From assembly GCF_910596095.1 (NCBI RefSeq), contig NC_056548.1:7775151-7839150 (forward strand): a stretch of DNA of 64,000 nucleotides. Direction: 5' to 3'. Below are positions 49,556 through 62,596 of this stretch, one piece after another. Under the pieces are notes generated by a model. The model did no database searches, had not been told where the DNA came from, and worked only from the letters and a program-made list of their open reading frames with translations. Positions within the stretch are counted from its first letter, which is position 1. Each line of letters starts with the position of its first letter. The translations under genes and the position numbers were made by a program. Origin of the DNA: Thunnus maccoyii. Lineage: Eukaryota > Chordata > Actinopteri > Scombriformes > Scombridae.

Positions 49556-49583
<28 letters not shown>
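49556..49583. repeat. A28 homopolymer
   Basis: Twenty-eight consecutive A on the + strand, 56 bp downstream of the MAP4K5 stop codon in transcript direction. Confidence 0.9.
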
Positions 49584-49586
<3 letters not shown>

Positions 49587-49638
49587 CGATGCATCTCGTC
49601 TGCTTCTCTCTGGGAGCCTTCGGGTCTCTGGCGGAGGA

Positions 49639-51101
49639 TCAGTAACTGTTCTCGTGACCTGCTAAAATGTAGAGGTTGCTCAGGGCCGTGGGGTTGTCTG
49701 TTGGTCGGCTCTCCAAGACCACCACCCTGCCAGAGAAACACAGAAGAGAAACACTGAATGAAGGAGGTTACGATACCTGGTGGAAGGTCACAGCTGCACA
49801 TTCAGGAGACTTAGAAGGAGACGTTCAGGTCTATATTTATATTCTGGAATATCTTTATCATTATTTACAGTTCAAAAAACTCCTTATTTATCTTATACTG
49901 GCTCTTAATGCAGCTCCTCAGTTCAGCCTCTGTCTGAAACAGGCTGTTTTAGCTCCTGTCTCTTTACGGCCTCCCTCCCAGTGAGCCCACTCTGTCCCGA
50001 CTGGTCTGATTTTGCTTTTTTCTCTCGTTCTTTATTTGAAATATAAAAAATAAATCTCAAAATATATCAGTTTGAGTCAGAATCCGACTTGAAATATGTG
50101 AGCGGACAATATGAACAACACATGGAACAACCTAAGCCATAAATAACAAATGATTACATGGATATTTAAGGAATATTTTGACATTTTGGGGATTACACTC
50201 GTACGTTTTCAGTTTCCAGTCTTCATGCTAAGCTAATCGCCTGCTGGCTCTAGCTTCATATATAACAGCCAGACGTGAGAGTCGTATCAAACTTCTCATC
50301 CAACTCTCAGCAAGAGAGCAAATAAGTAGATTTCCCAAAACACTGAACTGTTCCTGTAACATTGACCATTTTTCAAAACCATACTACTGTGTTTAGATAC
50401 TTTTTTTTCCTTCCAGGCAGCTGCTGGTTTCAGTCCATTTCAGTGTGGTTTGAAAAATCAAACATTTTGACAGCTTTATTTTTAGTCAAAGTTATGTAAT
50501 TATAACTTTGTAAATGGACGGAAACTAGTGGCAGCTTATATAGTAGAATCTAATCTAAAAACATACAGTATAGTGTGCTTTGAAAAACGTTTTGTAGTTT
50601 GAACTTTTAAAGATTTGACAGATAATAGAATAAACATCTCTACAAGAACGACAGAAAACTTTAAAAATAATATACAAGGATCACTATTAACTTCAGTTAC
50701 CAGCAGCTTTCTGTGCAGCTCACTGAGGGAAGAAAATCTGCCAATTCACAGCTCAAAGCATCATGTTCATGGTATCAGCACAATGACACAGTCGTACACG
50801 TTAAACGGCGGATTAAACGAGTCGGATGACGGATCGGGACGGCGGTAGGTGCATCTTTAGATGGCATCCGTCTCTTGGCGGTGACAGGTGAGCAGGGACG
50901 CTGCGGCCCACACTGTCCGTTCCATCAGATGAAATTACAGAGGCAAGGAGAGACACTCAAACCAGGCTGGCAGTGCCCGGCCGGCGGTGAATAAAACATG
51001 GAGGGCTGGGCAGAGAGAGAGAGAGGACTCGCTCCGGTGCCACAGGCGGAGCAGCTCCATCAGGAGTCATCACTGACTGAGATCGTCCTGCACTGCATGA
51101 T

Positions 51102-51156
<55 letters not shown>

Positions 51157-52508
51157 ACGACGCAAAATCACATCGTGCTGTGTGCAGCTGAAACCAACCG
51201 TCATCATATCAGCCTGTACAGAGTGAAGCTGCTGCCTTCAATGAAACACCTGCACATTCATATTTTTCAAGATATTGTGAACTGTGACATTATTTCTTTT
51301 ACAGGTGGCTTTGTTATAGTGCTGAGATGATTAGTTGATTCCTCAATAATACATTAAAACTAAAAAGATTAGTCAATTAATCGACTTATTGAAGTTATTT
51401 TTCAAGCAGAAATACCAAACATTCCCTTATTCAAGCTTCTCCTCTGTGATGATTTGTTACTTTTGTTCATCTTGTGTGACAGTAAACCGATTTATTTTGG
51501 GTTTCGGACCGTTTGTCACACAAAACAAGAAATTTGATGACATCAACTTGGACTTTAGGGAAATATAATGGGCACTTTTCACCTTTTTCTGACATTTCAT
51601 AGACAAAATGATATATTGATTAATCTAATAACTGCCAGTTGCAGCCCTACAATATTTTACTAGTTATTTCCCACAGGGCCAGTAGGGTTTAGATTCGATA
51701 GAGAGTAAAATATGTTGGTTTGAGGTGAGATGAACATAAGAGCGAGAGAGAGAAAAACACGGCTGCAGGTAAAAATATCCGCACAGTGAGAGATGTACCG
51801 GAGCCAGCAGAAGATGAGCGCTGAGGGCTCAGGACGCAGCAGGTGAGAAGTTTGTTCGATGGTTTCCAGGTAATAGAAAAACACAAAGACCTGAGGGAGG
51901 ACGGCCATAATCAAGAGGACCTGGTTTCATGGAGGTCGGGGGCCGTTAAATGATACCAACAGCAGCACTGATTGAAAGACGGATGAACTGTTGAGACGAA
52001 GGTGTAGAGACTCATTTTGTTAGCTGTTTTTTTTTTAACTCCTTTGAGATTCTTGTGGTACGTGTTTGTTCCGTTTGATCACTCGTGTGTACTGATGAAG
52101 CTAAAGATGGAAATATATCTGCACCAACCTGTCAGATCCAAGGAGGCGGAAGACTCTGCTTGGATCAGAAATCTCCTGGGTCACCTGTGAATGAAAAAAA
52201 AAGAAACAACTGGTTATTTGTATGTGTGAAGTACCGGTGGTGCAGAGACCAGATGAGGCGTTGAAAAGCAAGAAAGAATATATAAACAGAATTAAAGTCA
52301 TTTTCACCAGAGGACTTTACAACACACACGGGTATAAGTTTTCAGCATGAGTGGCTCCTGTGTTGGGGAGTTTTTACACCTATAAATCGTTAAGCTCAGG
52401 TCCAAATCAATAGATGAGTTGGTGCGTTGGTTCAGTTTCTTTTCACACAGAGAAAAATCCAAGTGAACCAAAATGCATCACTACAAGTCGTGTGAGAATT
52501 TTATGTGC

Positions 52509-52546
<38 letters not shown>

Positions 52547-55500
52547 AGTGGCGGTCGAGCGATTTTTGATTGATTTGATTTTTCCCAGTGGTTACGTTGT
52601 GAAGCACAAATAAACGTCAAACACACAACAGATGATTTACTGTGGAAACAGATGCTCTTAGTTTCATTTTCCTCGTCTGCATTTCTCCTTTTCATTCATT
52701 CATTACATCCAACTAACACAGCAGTAAATACAAAGAACAACAGGATGAAATCTGTGTTGTTGGTGTTTCAGATCTGATGCCTGCAGCGCACCGCAAGAGC
52801 ATCAATCAACACGATTCAAACGAGGAACGCCAATTATCGCTTTCAGTGTTTGGGCCTTAACGCTCATTATCGTTATAAAGTCTTTAGTGAAACCAACACG
52901 CTCATTTTCCTAAACAGAAACTGTTGATGTATTTTTTTGTGGGCCAAATAATCTACATTGTTCTGTTTACATATGTTTACTCTTTATGTTTTTAAGTTAA
53001 TTTCATTGTTATCTATTTCTGTTAACTTCTGAGAAGCTCAAGGATTATTGTTCTTTGGTGATTTGTAATATTGTTTAAGTTTAGTTTCTGGTAGTGACGC
53101 AGCATTAAGACACATAAACACCAGATGTTTGTAGCCGTTAATAATAAAATAACTGTTGAATCTTTTCACATCTTTTCATGTCATGTCTTTATTTTTTGCA
53201 CCAAATTATGGAGAGTAGTATCAATAAGAGTATCGATAAGTATCAGTATCGATATCGGTATCAATAAAATCCTAAGGATACCCATCCCTACTGCAAATAA
53301 ACCGCTCCAGGGTTTTGTTGGGGCCGTACCGAGACCAAATCCTCTAAAGGGTCGTACCTGAGTACGATTGCTGTGTTCAGACCTGCTCAAACAAATCCCA
53401 CCACGAGGGAAAATATGGCAGAGTCCAACTAACTGGACTCAAAAAGATTTAAAAATGCCCATAGTGTCATATGCTACCAAATGTGTCAAATAAAGGGGTG
53501 AAATACAATTAGGATTAGGATTGAAGGCCCAATCTGTGTTTTTGGACATAAAAATAAAACTATATTTGCATTTATAATTGAAGAATTTGACTTAATGGTG
53601 ACAAAAATAACATTTAGTTGTTTTTTTTCCAACATTACTGATATAAACAAACTTTAATTAGCATCAGAGAACATTATTAAGCTAGATTTGATTATTGTTT
53701 AGTGTCAGTCTAAGTTAATCAATATGCGAGTCAGCAGATTCCTGTTCTGTTTTGTTTTCTGATGGAGGGGCCACTGTTTACATTTGGATCACGTATTGTG
53801 CGTTTAACTCCAAAACGTCTACATGTTTTTAACAGACTGCAGGGAAGTGAGTGATGTCTTTAGGGATTCTGTGTTATTATGTACAATCCTGGAGCTTACC
53901 TGTACCAGTCAGAAGATGTATCCTGACTCTTTGCAGTTTAAAAAGACAAGGGCCCCTTCAAAAACACTCCCACGTGTTGACACGTGTCATGAAAACTTGT
54001 CGACAGATGCGAGACAGTCGGCGGCTGACACCTGCTAGGTGTAAGTCCTTGGCCTTGGGAGAGATCTGATCTGTTTAAGCCTTAACGAGAACAAGGTCTC
54101 GGGTGTTCGGAGAAGCACCCACCGGAGCAAGCTCGGATCAATAGGCCTGCCCCCCCTTTTGAATGCCATCGCTTTTGAAAGGAATCATAACGAGACAAAG
54201 GCTGAATTATTTAGTGCTGCTCCCTGTTGTGTGACGGGTTTCGTTTATGATTGAGCATGAATTTTGCATGCCCGCTGACATTTCAAAAATCCTTGCTATG
54301 GGAGAACTGTCAAGCTGGGCTGGGCACAGACGCGGCAAACAGACCTTCTGTTTCATCCGAGTGCTGCGGGACCAGGTCTGACACAGTGAGCTTTCAAAAG
54401 GGTGGCCCCTATCACCATATCACTTTTCATAAAAACAGAATGCTTCACCTCCCTGTGATCTCTTGAACTTTTATTGTGCCGCTGAGCGCAACTCGTGATC
54501 AGGTTAACATGGAATCCCTCCGTGAATGGCGGACAAATTCATTACCTCGGGGCCGACACAAAGACATTTTGTCTGGCTCCACCTGAGGTCTAATCTCCTG
54601 GGATCACCTACAGCATGTAGCTACGCATGTAAACAGCCAGTACTCAGGGTCATTGTTGACAACAACCAGAGGTGTTTGTTCATGTGTAGAACAACAAGTT
54701 GTATTCAGGAAGGCGTCAGAAACTGCATATAGTTTCCACTCTGTAGTCACTGCAGATACATGAAATTAGATGCTGATATTTTGCCATCAATATTGATTTC
54801 ATTGATATTTCAGATTTTTTAAGTATCAAAAAGGCTTAAAAATGTTTATGAGAGCTTCAAGTGTCATTTTTAAAAGCCTCAAATCGAAGATAATGTACTT
54901 TACTGCAATATGGCATCAAAATGTTTGGAATTTGTATTTAAATCTAACTACTGGAACCAGTATCAGCAGATAAAGAGTTCACCCAGCTGTAGAAGGTTAT
55001 GGGACATTTTACCTCATTAGACTTAAAGCTCTTTCCCTGCATGCCGTGTTTCCAGAAGGCGAGGACGCTGTCCTGAAGGCACACTGTCACAAAAGAGAGG
55101 TAAGGAAATCAAACATCAGTCAAATGTGATTAAAATGAACAAACAGTATCTGTAAGAACAATTCAATTCGCTTTCAGTTTGAAAAAAAGGAAAAGGTGTT
55201 TTATAAATGGACTTTCGATCTGTCAGATTGTGGGCACTTCTTCATATTTCCTTTTAAGGTGAAGGATTTCAGCTGGTGTGTTGTCAGGACTCATTCGTCT
55301 CACCGAGCATTAGATGTATTTTTATGTCTTTATACAGACAGTGAAGTTGAAAACCTTTCTGAAATCTTACCAACAGATCCAATGCAGAAGTCAAAACTGA
55401 GCTCAGATGCCAGCTTCTTGTTGGACTTCAGTCTGCCCTGGAGATTAACAATCTTCAAATTTTCTGGAGAGAAAAAAATGATAAAAGGCTCTTTCTTAGG

Positions 55501-58500
55501 ATGCTGTTTTCAGAAAGTAGTTACATCTTGATTTCACAAAAATCAGTTGTAGATTTTATTATTCTTCATTCTTTGTAGATTTTTTTATTATTCAATATTA
55601 AAATAAGAGTATGCATATGGAAAACAAAAAATAATCATGACAAATATGAGACACAGACACATGATGAAACTACAGTAACTCTGAGGTTCTACTTACGGTC
55701 CAAACACACCAACACGGTGTCTCTCTCCAGCTGGGTCACATGGATTGCATCCACCTGCTGATTAGCTGCAGGGAGAAAACGTAACAACCCTGTCTGATAA
55801 ACACCTCGTGCAACGTACCATTTATTTCATACAAGAACATTCTTTACTTCCTTTAAGGTAAAATCTATTCTTGCACAAACTACAAGAGAGTCAAGACTAT
55901 GTTGTATTTTATAAGATAAGATAAGATGAAACTTTATTGATCCCCAGTAAGCATTGGACAACATACACAACATATGAATGTCTATACAAATAAAGTACAC
56001 AAAACAACAAATAAATAGCAGCCACAAGTATAAGACCTGAAATGTAACTGCTTCAAAGTGACAAGTGCAAGATTATATCAGCACAGACCCACATATCAAT
56101 AGTAATACTAATAATACAATAATACTACTGACTAAAAGATGATTTTTACTGGTTTAGTCAGTCTATCCAACCATCTACATCCGAGTACATCGAGTTTGAC
56201 TTACTTGTTCCCATCTCTGTGAACCAGGACGAGCAGGAGTTGAGGTTGATGGTCTCAAAGCGGACCACCTGGCCTGGCTCGGTGCCTTGGCTGATGGCCA
56301 CGCACACCAGAGGATACTCCTGCTCTGGGACCACGAGCATCTCAAACACTTTCAGCGGGCTGGGAAGAGGGAAGTCAAAGTGCTGCCGCAGGAAGAGAGA
56401 ACCGACGAGAGGGTTAGAGTCAGTGGTGCTCTGACAATAACAGAATTGAAATGTATTCTGTTGCATTAAATCAAGGTGCTGCACAATTTTAGAAGCATTA
56501 TGGTTGTTAAAAAAAACACCAACAAAGGAACGTGCAAGTTGAGTTTCAGAGCACAAGTGGAAGGAGCATTTTCAGTTTACTTTAGTCATCCTAGTACAGT
56601 CTCTCAGTGGGAACATGCAGGCCAACAAAGACAAACTATGGATGAAAAATAAAGTTTGAGGTGGGAAAACTGACCTTGATGAGCATAAACCTCTGCATGG
56701 GCTCATACCACTGCAACAGGACAATCCCAGACTGCAGCGCTCCACACAGGTACTTGTGGCCTGTGTACGGGTTTCTCACTATGTAACAGATGAGAGAAGG
56801 ATGTCAAGGAGACTAGCTAGATAGTAAACAGTTTAGATTGGGAGTATGAAAAAAAAGTCCCAATAATAAAAAATCTGACATTTACACCATTCAAATGAAT
56901 ACATAAGGGTTTACAGAGCAAAAGAGTTGCAGGACATGACTAGTGAGGACATGTTCCTTGTGTATTGACACACTTGAATATGACGGAGGCGTAAATAAAT
57001 AAAGCAAAGAGGTTGGATGGGAAAGACCGACTCACCAATGCAGCATTTGTGACAGCCCTTTGTGTCGGGGATCTTAGTCGTCAAGGCAAACCTCCTGAGG
57101 AGAGAAAACAGCCAAGTTGTTGTGACCACAGTCTTGAAAGAGCCGATGACGTCTAGAATCGGGGAAGTTGTGCAGTAGTTTGTTCTCCTTTTTTTTTTTT
57201 CAACCAACACAGTAATTTGTCACGACAGCAGACAGTGAATTACAACAATGAATATGCGGGATGCACAGCATGAGTGTAGCAATTCCATTGAAATTTAGAA
57301 AAGCAGAGTTGTGACCTTATCACAAAAGTGACAGGAGTGTAACAAATGGTGTTGCTGTGTTTTTTGGCTTCGGACAAAGGAACCGAGGCTTGCTGATCTC
57401 ACCTGGGTAAAATTTTGTCTGGGAAGCGGTGAGTCTGGAACTGAGCGGCCAGGCCGGGCTTCTTCAGCTGCTCAAACAGCCCGATGAGATTGTGGGAGTA
57501 CAGCTGGAAGGTTTTTCCTACAGCAGAACGCAGCACATTCAATCATCAGCTTAATGGGTAAATATAAGAAGAAGCATAGCTGTAATAAAGTCCAAAAAAT
57601 ATGACAGACAAGAGCTGAGTAAATATTTTCTTCACCGTTTTTAGAATATTAACAAAAAAAACAAAAAGATACAGTTGCTGAATTTGCTTAACAAATCCTG
57701 GATCCCATGAAGCAGCTTTCACATGTAGAAAGGTTAGATGTGAACAGGGGTAAAAACAGAAGTGTGACGATGGTGTGAAGCATGATTACCTTCTGATGAA
57801 GCCAGTTAGTAGAATATCAAATCAAGCCAGGCGAGAGGAGGATGGACAGTGTCCAAGGGAAGAGGAGAAGAGAACAGAGGTTAAGTATACCAAGGGGCAA
57901 ACTGCTGAAGGTAAAACCGAAAGTAGACCTCACGCTTTGTAATCCCATCCTCAACGGTTAAACCAAGAAAAGGTTTCGGCTCTTAAGACAGCAAAGCGAA
58001 GACAGTTTGGTTTCAAATAAAAGATTATTTGAGCTTTCTGAGTACAACCGGCTTGTCTGTTTTAATATATAAAACAAACTATACTTGCTTTTGCAGCTAG
58101 TATATTTTGTACCCTACAAAGATCAACGTATGTGAGTATTTCTTCTGCTGAAGAACAGGCCGTTAAGCCACGTGTGATAAATGAGTCACTGTGCCACAAG
58201 GACAGAGCTCTTATAGAGGCTTTCTGATGTCAAACAAAAGAAACAGTTATTTGAAGGCTGCAGATATGGAGTGACTGTCTTGCCCTCAGGGGCAGCCAGA
58301 TAACAGGACAAAGAAGCAGCAGGTTATGGCAGTGGCCAGTGGAGCAGGAGGCTGGGATAAATCCATCACTTACCTGATAAAGACATCAGGTTGTTGTTGA
58401 TAACGTACAGCCATGTACACTTCCTCGGGAACAGCTAAAAAGGGAATTAAACAAAGAAGGTACCGGTCACCGTATAGCTGGATGTTTGTTCTCAGTGGAT

Positions 58501-61500
58501 CAATATCAATTTGTCAACTGCAGCTGTGAAAAGGACTATGAGTTCCCAGTTTAGGCTGCGTGGTGCTTGTGTTCTTTTTTAAAATAAATACCTAACAATA
58601 TTACTGATGTTTTTCTCTTCAGTACACCTTACCTTCAATTTTAAGAAATATATTTTCACAGCTTACGGCCAGTTACACTACAGTGCAACGCCACCTCCCT
58701 CTCTCTTATGTCATGTCTCAGGTTTTATCTACAAGACTCATGTTTTTGTATCTCTGTTCATCATCTGTGATGTGAAAACATTTCTATACAGTCAAAGAAA
58801 TAAACATTGTGCGTCCTGGTCATACTTGAGTAATAAAATCCTAACACACTGAGGAGCGTTTCAAAGCGCTGACATCCATAGTGACGATCACACCGGAGCC
58901 TCTGCCCTCCGTTTCCGCTTCTCTACTCCATTACAGTCAGTTTTCTAGTTCTGTTTGTATAAGTTTACAGCCTGGTGTGCTGCTATCATGTGTTGCTCTG
59001 TGTACAATGACGCTGCTGCAAACAAAACTGCACTGATTCAACTGTCAAAATCATCAACTTTAAGGGGCATTCCTAAAATATAAATCCCACAACTTGTTTA
59101 ATGAGGATAAACAGGAATCTTAATATTGGTTGTGATCATTATTATTTAGATTGATGTCAGTTGCGGTTACCTGCTCCATCGTGGCTTCATGCAGCTCATT
59201 AAGATTCAGCGTATAGATGCCATCCTCCGTCCCAAAGATTAGGTACTGGTCTAGAAGAAGAAAGAAGAAAATGTATTGGCTTTAATAAATATGTTATTTC
59301 TGTGTGTGTGTTTGTGTGTATTGCTGTGCTTATGTCTGCCTTTCTACCTTTGGTGTCTGGATGAATCCATGATGTGGCACAGTTGATCTTCAGTGGACAG
59401 CCATCAAACACTTTAGAGAAACAGGCTCCCATCTGCAATGAAAAGCGACGCAGCTGAAAACAGACAGCCTCTGGCTCAGCGAAGCGCTAAAATGTCAGCC
59501 AGGGTTTAATGAGCTGGAGCTGGAGCTGAGCTGAGCAGAATCAACCACAAAGCAGAAAGCTCTGCGGACCCCAAATATCTATGGCATGTACAGCAGCAGC
59601 TCAGACAAGAGTTTAATAACAGTACCCATGAAACCGGGCCAGCAGGGACGAGTGAAGACTGTAGAGATAATGAAAGCAGATGATTCACTCACCAGTACTT
59701 TGGGAGTGGGTGGCAGGCCGTTGATAGCTGGTTTCTAAGGAGGAGGAGGAGAAGAAACAAAAAAAAAACATAAGATACCATAGATGAAGAACACACAAAC
59801 AAAGCAGAGACAATTGTTTTAAATTTAGCTGCATAATTCACCCTCCAGCTACAACAATGAGCCAAACAAACAAACAATACAGGCTGTTTTTTGAGTGCGT
59901 GTTCTGTCAAAGTCAATTAAACGTTCGACATGAGTGGAGGCCAGATTTCCCTCTTTAACCGTCAGCGTTTGGATCTGACAGAGGAAAAACATCATATTTG
60001 AGGTTTCAGTTTGTTGGGAGATACTCTGCAAATGAAATATAGGCTGCGAGACTACAGACGATATTTTCATTCTAATGACCGATGACACTGAAGATGAGAA
60101 GTCTTGATTGAGACACATATTGAAACGTAATATGTTGTGCAATATCTTAAAAAACTCACAGGGAATTCCTTTTTCTCCTTCCGATGCTGCCGGTTGGGTG
60201 GCGGCTTGGGACTGTCTCCGTTCATGCTGCCATCTGAATCATCATCTGTTATGAGATAGCAGGCAGATGAAAATTACATTTGTGGCGTAAGGATCAATCA
60301 TACCGGCCAATGTGAAGAACCTAAAGCCAAGGATCAGTCGCGTTTACATCAGGCTCCCTTACCTTTGCACTGAGATTTAATGAGAGCTTGTAAAAATGAA
60401 ATAAGTGCTCATTTAGCAACAGATTTGATTTAAGAAGACAGAAACCAATTATAAGTGAGTTCATATTGATTTGTTTTTGCAGGAAGTTGATTTAGAAAAA
60501 GTCTGAGACTCACCAGGATCTGAGGTGTGAGACAAAAGGCCAGGGCTGCTGACACTGGCGGAGAGGAAATCTGGAGATGAGTGCTCCACCTTGTTGCCCT
60601 GCTCAGGTGTGCTCTGTCTGCGAGCCACCTGGCTTGGTCCATTCTCCGAGTTAGGGAACCTCCGAACTGTCAGAGACCTCTCATCGTTAAGGCCGAGCTC
60701 CTCTGACGGGCTGTTTAAGTGTGGCTGAGAGAGGATGGGGGGGTAAATTTACTTAAAGCACTCTGCAGCACATTCGCTTGTAACATGGACACCAACTGTT
60801 GTAATTTTTGGTTCTCACCTTCGGGGGCAGAGGAGGAGGAACTCCTGGCTTGAGGGTTGACCTGAAAAGGAGTTGTTTTGTTTTTTTTAGAAAGATGTAA
60901 ATTCCAGCAATGAAAGTGTCTTTATGATTAAATCAACTGGTGTCACTCACAGCTCTACTTCCTCAAAGGCGTCTTCAAGATGGGCGATGTGTCCCCTGCG
61001 GCAAACAAACACAGTAATCAGTGTGGAGAAGAAAAAGACTCATCAGAGCTCAGGAGGGGTGTTGATGGTGCAAATGTTTATGTAAAATCCCTCCTTGGAG
61101 ATGAAGAGAGAACTCTGAGGGAAAGGGGGGAGGTCCTGAGAGAACACCGTTGGATGGAAACCACAAAAACTACATTTCTAGAGCTGTATTAAAATGTAGT
61201 TTTTGTTCTAAAAAAAAGACTTGGTACTTCTAACACACACATCTGTGATCCGCTATCACTTCACTACAATAAGGTCAGCCTGAAAAATACACTAGGACTA
61301 AAACAAGGTCTGCAGACAACCTTCAGAACTTTAAATGTCATCTCTTTATTTTAATAATCGATGCAACCATCATCATACATAAAGCTCATTGGATAGAGCC
61401 AAAACTACTGAGATTCCTGCGGCATCAGTAGATCACAGCCTTTTAAAACAGCAATGGACATAATTGTATGGCTCCGTCTGTCTATGCAGGGTTATGGCAG

Positions 61501-62596
61501 CACAAACAAGTAATTTTATTTGAATGCTGACATTTAAGTCGAGTGAAAGTGAGTGAAAGCAAGTGAAAGCCTGCCTGACTCATATATGCATAGCTTGGAT
61601 CCACAGCTATTATCACATCACACATGGTGAATGGAGGGGTGTCAGGGAGGGTGATTTGTGGACATGTTGGGTGTCTAACCTCACTGCAAAAAAGGGCGGT
61701 GACCAAGCGAGGGGTGGAGTGGATGGCGTACAATAACTACAGCACACACAGTGTTAGTGTTACCGTTGGAACAATTCGTCCTCAACGCTTTTGAGAAGGC
61801 TCCTTCGAGGGGACAAGACGAGAGATAGGCCGACAGCCAAAAGAAGACAGAGAGAAGTGGAAGGAGAAAAAAAACAAACAGTGAAAGCACACGGACAGGT
61901 GAAAAGGAGCTTACAGGCCAGCAAAACAACATTTTAAACTGCAGATGGGGGAAGAGTGAGTTCATGCACAGGCAAAAGTTAGCACCAGTGAGTCAGCAGG
62001 TTAATGTGAGAGACAGTGAGGAGCATTTCTACACACTGTGTCAACAATGGATATCAGATCACAAAACATAATGACTGACACACTTTAGTCCTTTCTTCAT
62101 AAGAAGTCTTACTTTCTTTCTTCTTCACTCCACTATCCATTTATCAAATTTTGAATCTTCTGTTCTTGAAGAAGTAAAAAACCATGCATGTGCCCTATCT
62201 CTCTGGGATGCATCTATTTAATAAGCCAGGTAAAGACAGAGAGAGACACACACACACAGAGAGTGAGAGGTAAATAGGAACAGTTCCCATGACAACAGTT
62301 TCCATGGATTACCTGGTTGTTATTCCTCCCTCTGCAAAGGGACTCCAGGGGGAAGGGAAGTCATTATCTTTACTCACATCCTGTGGAAAGTCACACATGA
62401 GCAAAAATAGAGTTTCTAAAAACCTGCGTTCTTAAATGTGTGGACATCATTTTTTCTATGTGCGCATCAGTGTAACTGATAGAAACAGATAGCAGCACTT
62501 GAGCGTCAGTATTGATTAAACTGAACATTATTATCACCATTTCAGAATGAGCTTCAGTTTCCTTCCGGAGTGGTGGTTCGAACTGGAGCTTGTCGA
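49639..62596 (-). CDS. MAP4K5: MAP4K5 (KHS/GCK-like kinase), C-terminal ~550 residues: linker and CNH domain
   Basis: This is a GCK-family kinase acting above JNK. Exons (minus strand): 62538-62596, 62313-62380, 61764-61802, 60951-60995, 60819-60861, 60514-60724, 60160-60245, 59693-59734, 59348-59432, 59171-59250, 58374-58434, 57403-57517, 57036-57094, 56675-56778, 56205-56382, 55697-55765, 55371-55463, 55013-55083, 52129-52184, 49639-49726 (TGA). They total 1652 nt with every phase consistent. The first visible exon encodes [15 protein letters not shown]. The linker has PPPLPPK and [14 protein letters not shown]. The CNH domain begins [20 protein letters not shown] and continues with [20 protein letters not shown] and [14 protein letters not shown]. 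It ends [16 protein letters not shown]4K5 rather than MAP4K3 follows from [16 protein letters not shown] details and synteny. The kinase domain exons lie beyond the right edge. Confidence 0.95.
49795..50012 (-). mobile_element. Second copy of the transposon-like repeat of 25436-26075
   Basis: This is a partial copy in the opposite sense, with 'attctggaatatctttatca', 'ctcagttcagcctctgtctg' and 'tagctcctgtctctttacgg'. It is truncated after the 'gagcccactctgtcc' segment. Confidence 0.75.
50165..50360 (-). repeat. Partial copy of the repeat of 26890-27250
   Basis: In reverse complement it matches the 'tagatgagaag', 'gcttagc...actggaaac' and 'aactgttcct' parts of the L2HGDH intron 2 repeat. Confidence 0.6.
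51105..51152. repeat. (TG)n microsatellite
   Basis: About 24 TG units in the last MAP4K5 intron. Confidence 0.95.
51318..51650. repeat. Family A repeat copy
   Basis: It runs from 'tagtgctgagatgattagtt' through 'attcaagcttctcctctgtg', 'cggaccgtttgtcacacaaa' and 'tttctgacatttcatagaca' to 'ctgccagttgcagccct'. It is nearly full length. Confidence 0.75.
52514..52544. repeat. (GA)n microsatellite
   Basis: About 15 GA units in a MAP4K5 intron. Confidence 0.95.
53215..53290. repeat. Dispersed repeat fragment with 'tatcgat' motifs
   Basis: It has 'agtatcgataagtatcagta' and 'aaggatacccatccctac', which I recall as the end of a fish DNA-transposon-like repeat. Confidence 0.5.
53940..54600. promoter_or_regulatory. 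Candidate conserved non-coding element in MAP4K5 intron
   Basis: This 650 bp unique stretch of balanced base composition lacks long A/T runs and any repeat signature. It includes 'tttatgattgagcatgaatt', 'ttgcatgcccgctgacattt' and 'aatggcggacaaattcatta'. It has no plausible exon (no splice-bounded frame). Enhancer function is inferred only from its contrast with flanking intron. Confidence 0.3.
55908..56100 (-). mobile_element. Rex1-like LINE 3' end fragment
   Basis: The (gataa)n run followed by 'aactttattgatccccagta' is the reverse of the usual Rex1/CR1-type 3' end (GGGGATCAATAAAGTTT plus short repeats). Only the 3' non-coding tail is present. Confidence 0.65.
57518..58373 (-). other. MAP4K5 intron
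   Basis: An 0.86 kb intron between the CNH exons encoding NNNLMSLS and KTFQLYSHN. Nothing else was recognised. Confidence 0.7.
58435..59170 (-). other. MAP4K5 intron
   Basis: A 0.74 kb intron between the exons encoding [10 protein letters not shown] and [11 protein letters not shown]. No other feature was seen. Confidence 0.7.
61764..61802 (-). other. MAP4K5: MAP4K5 39-nt micro-exon (linker)
   Basis: It is bounded by CGAAG| and |GTAACA and encodes [14 protein letters not shown] with split end codons. It joins in frame to the 45-nt exon at 60951-60995 ([15 protein letters not shown]). I do not recall an equivalent in human MAP4K5, but a very similar segment occurs in MAP4K3. Because it is a multiple of three it could be skipped without a frameshift. 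Confidence 0.75.

Larger units (their letters stand above)
48610..49638 (-). other. MAP4K5 3' UTR (predicted)
   Basis: This is non-coding sequence after the MAP4K5 TGA (49641-49639). It includes the long homopolymers A28 (49556-49583; U28 in the RNA) and G28 (49354-49381; C28 in the RNA), and ends at the AATAAA near 48604. Confidence 0.55.
52185..55012 (-). other. MAP4K5 intron, 2.8 kb
   Basis: This intron lies between the exons ending SNE and starting VTQEISD. It contains a (GA)n run, a short 'tatcgataagtatcagtatc' repeat fragment at about 53215-53290, and a GC-richer unique segment at 53940-54600. Confidence 0.7.

Noticed and set aside
49639-62596. Assignment of the right-hand gene to MAP4K3
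   Set aside because: The linker has MAP4K3-like exons, but the [11 protein letters not shown] segment, the CNH sequence ([21 protein letters not shown]) and the neighbours CDKL1 and L2HGDH fit MAP4K5.
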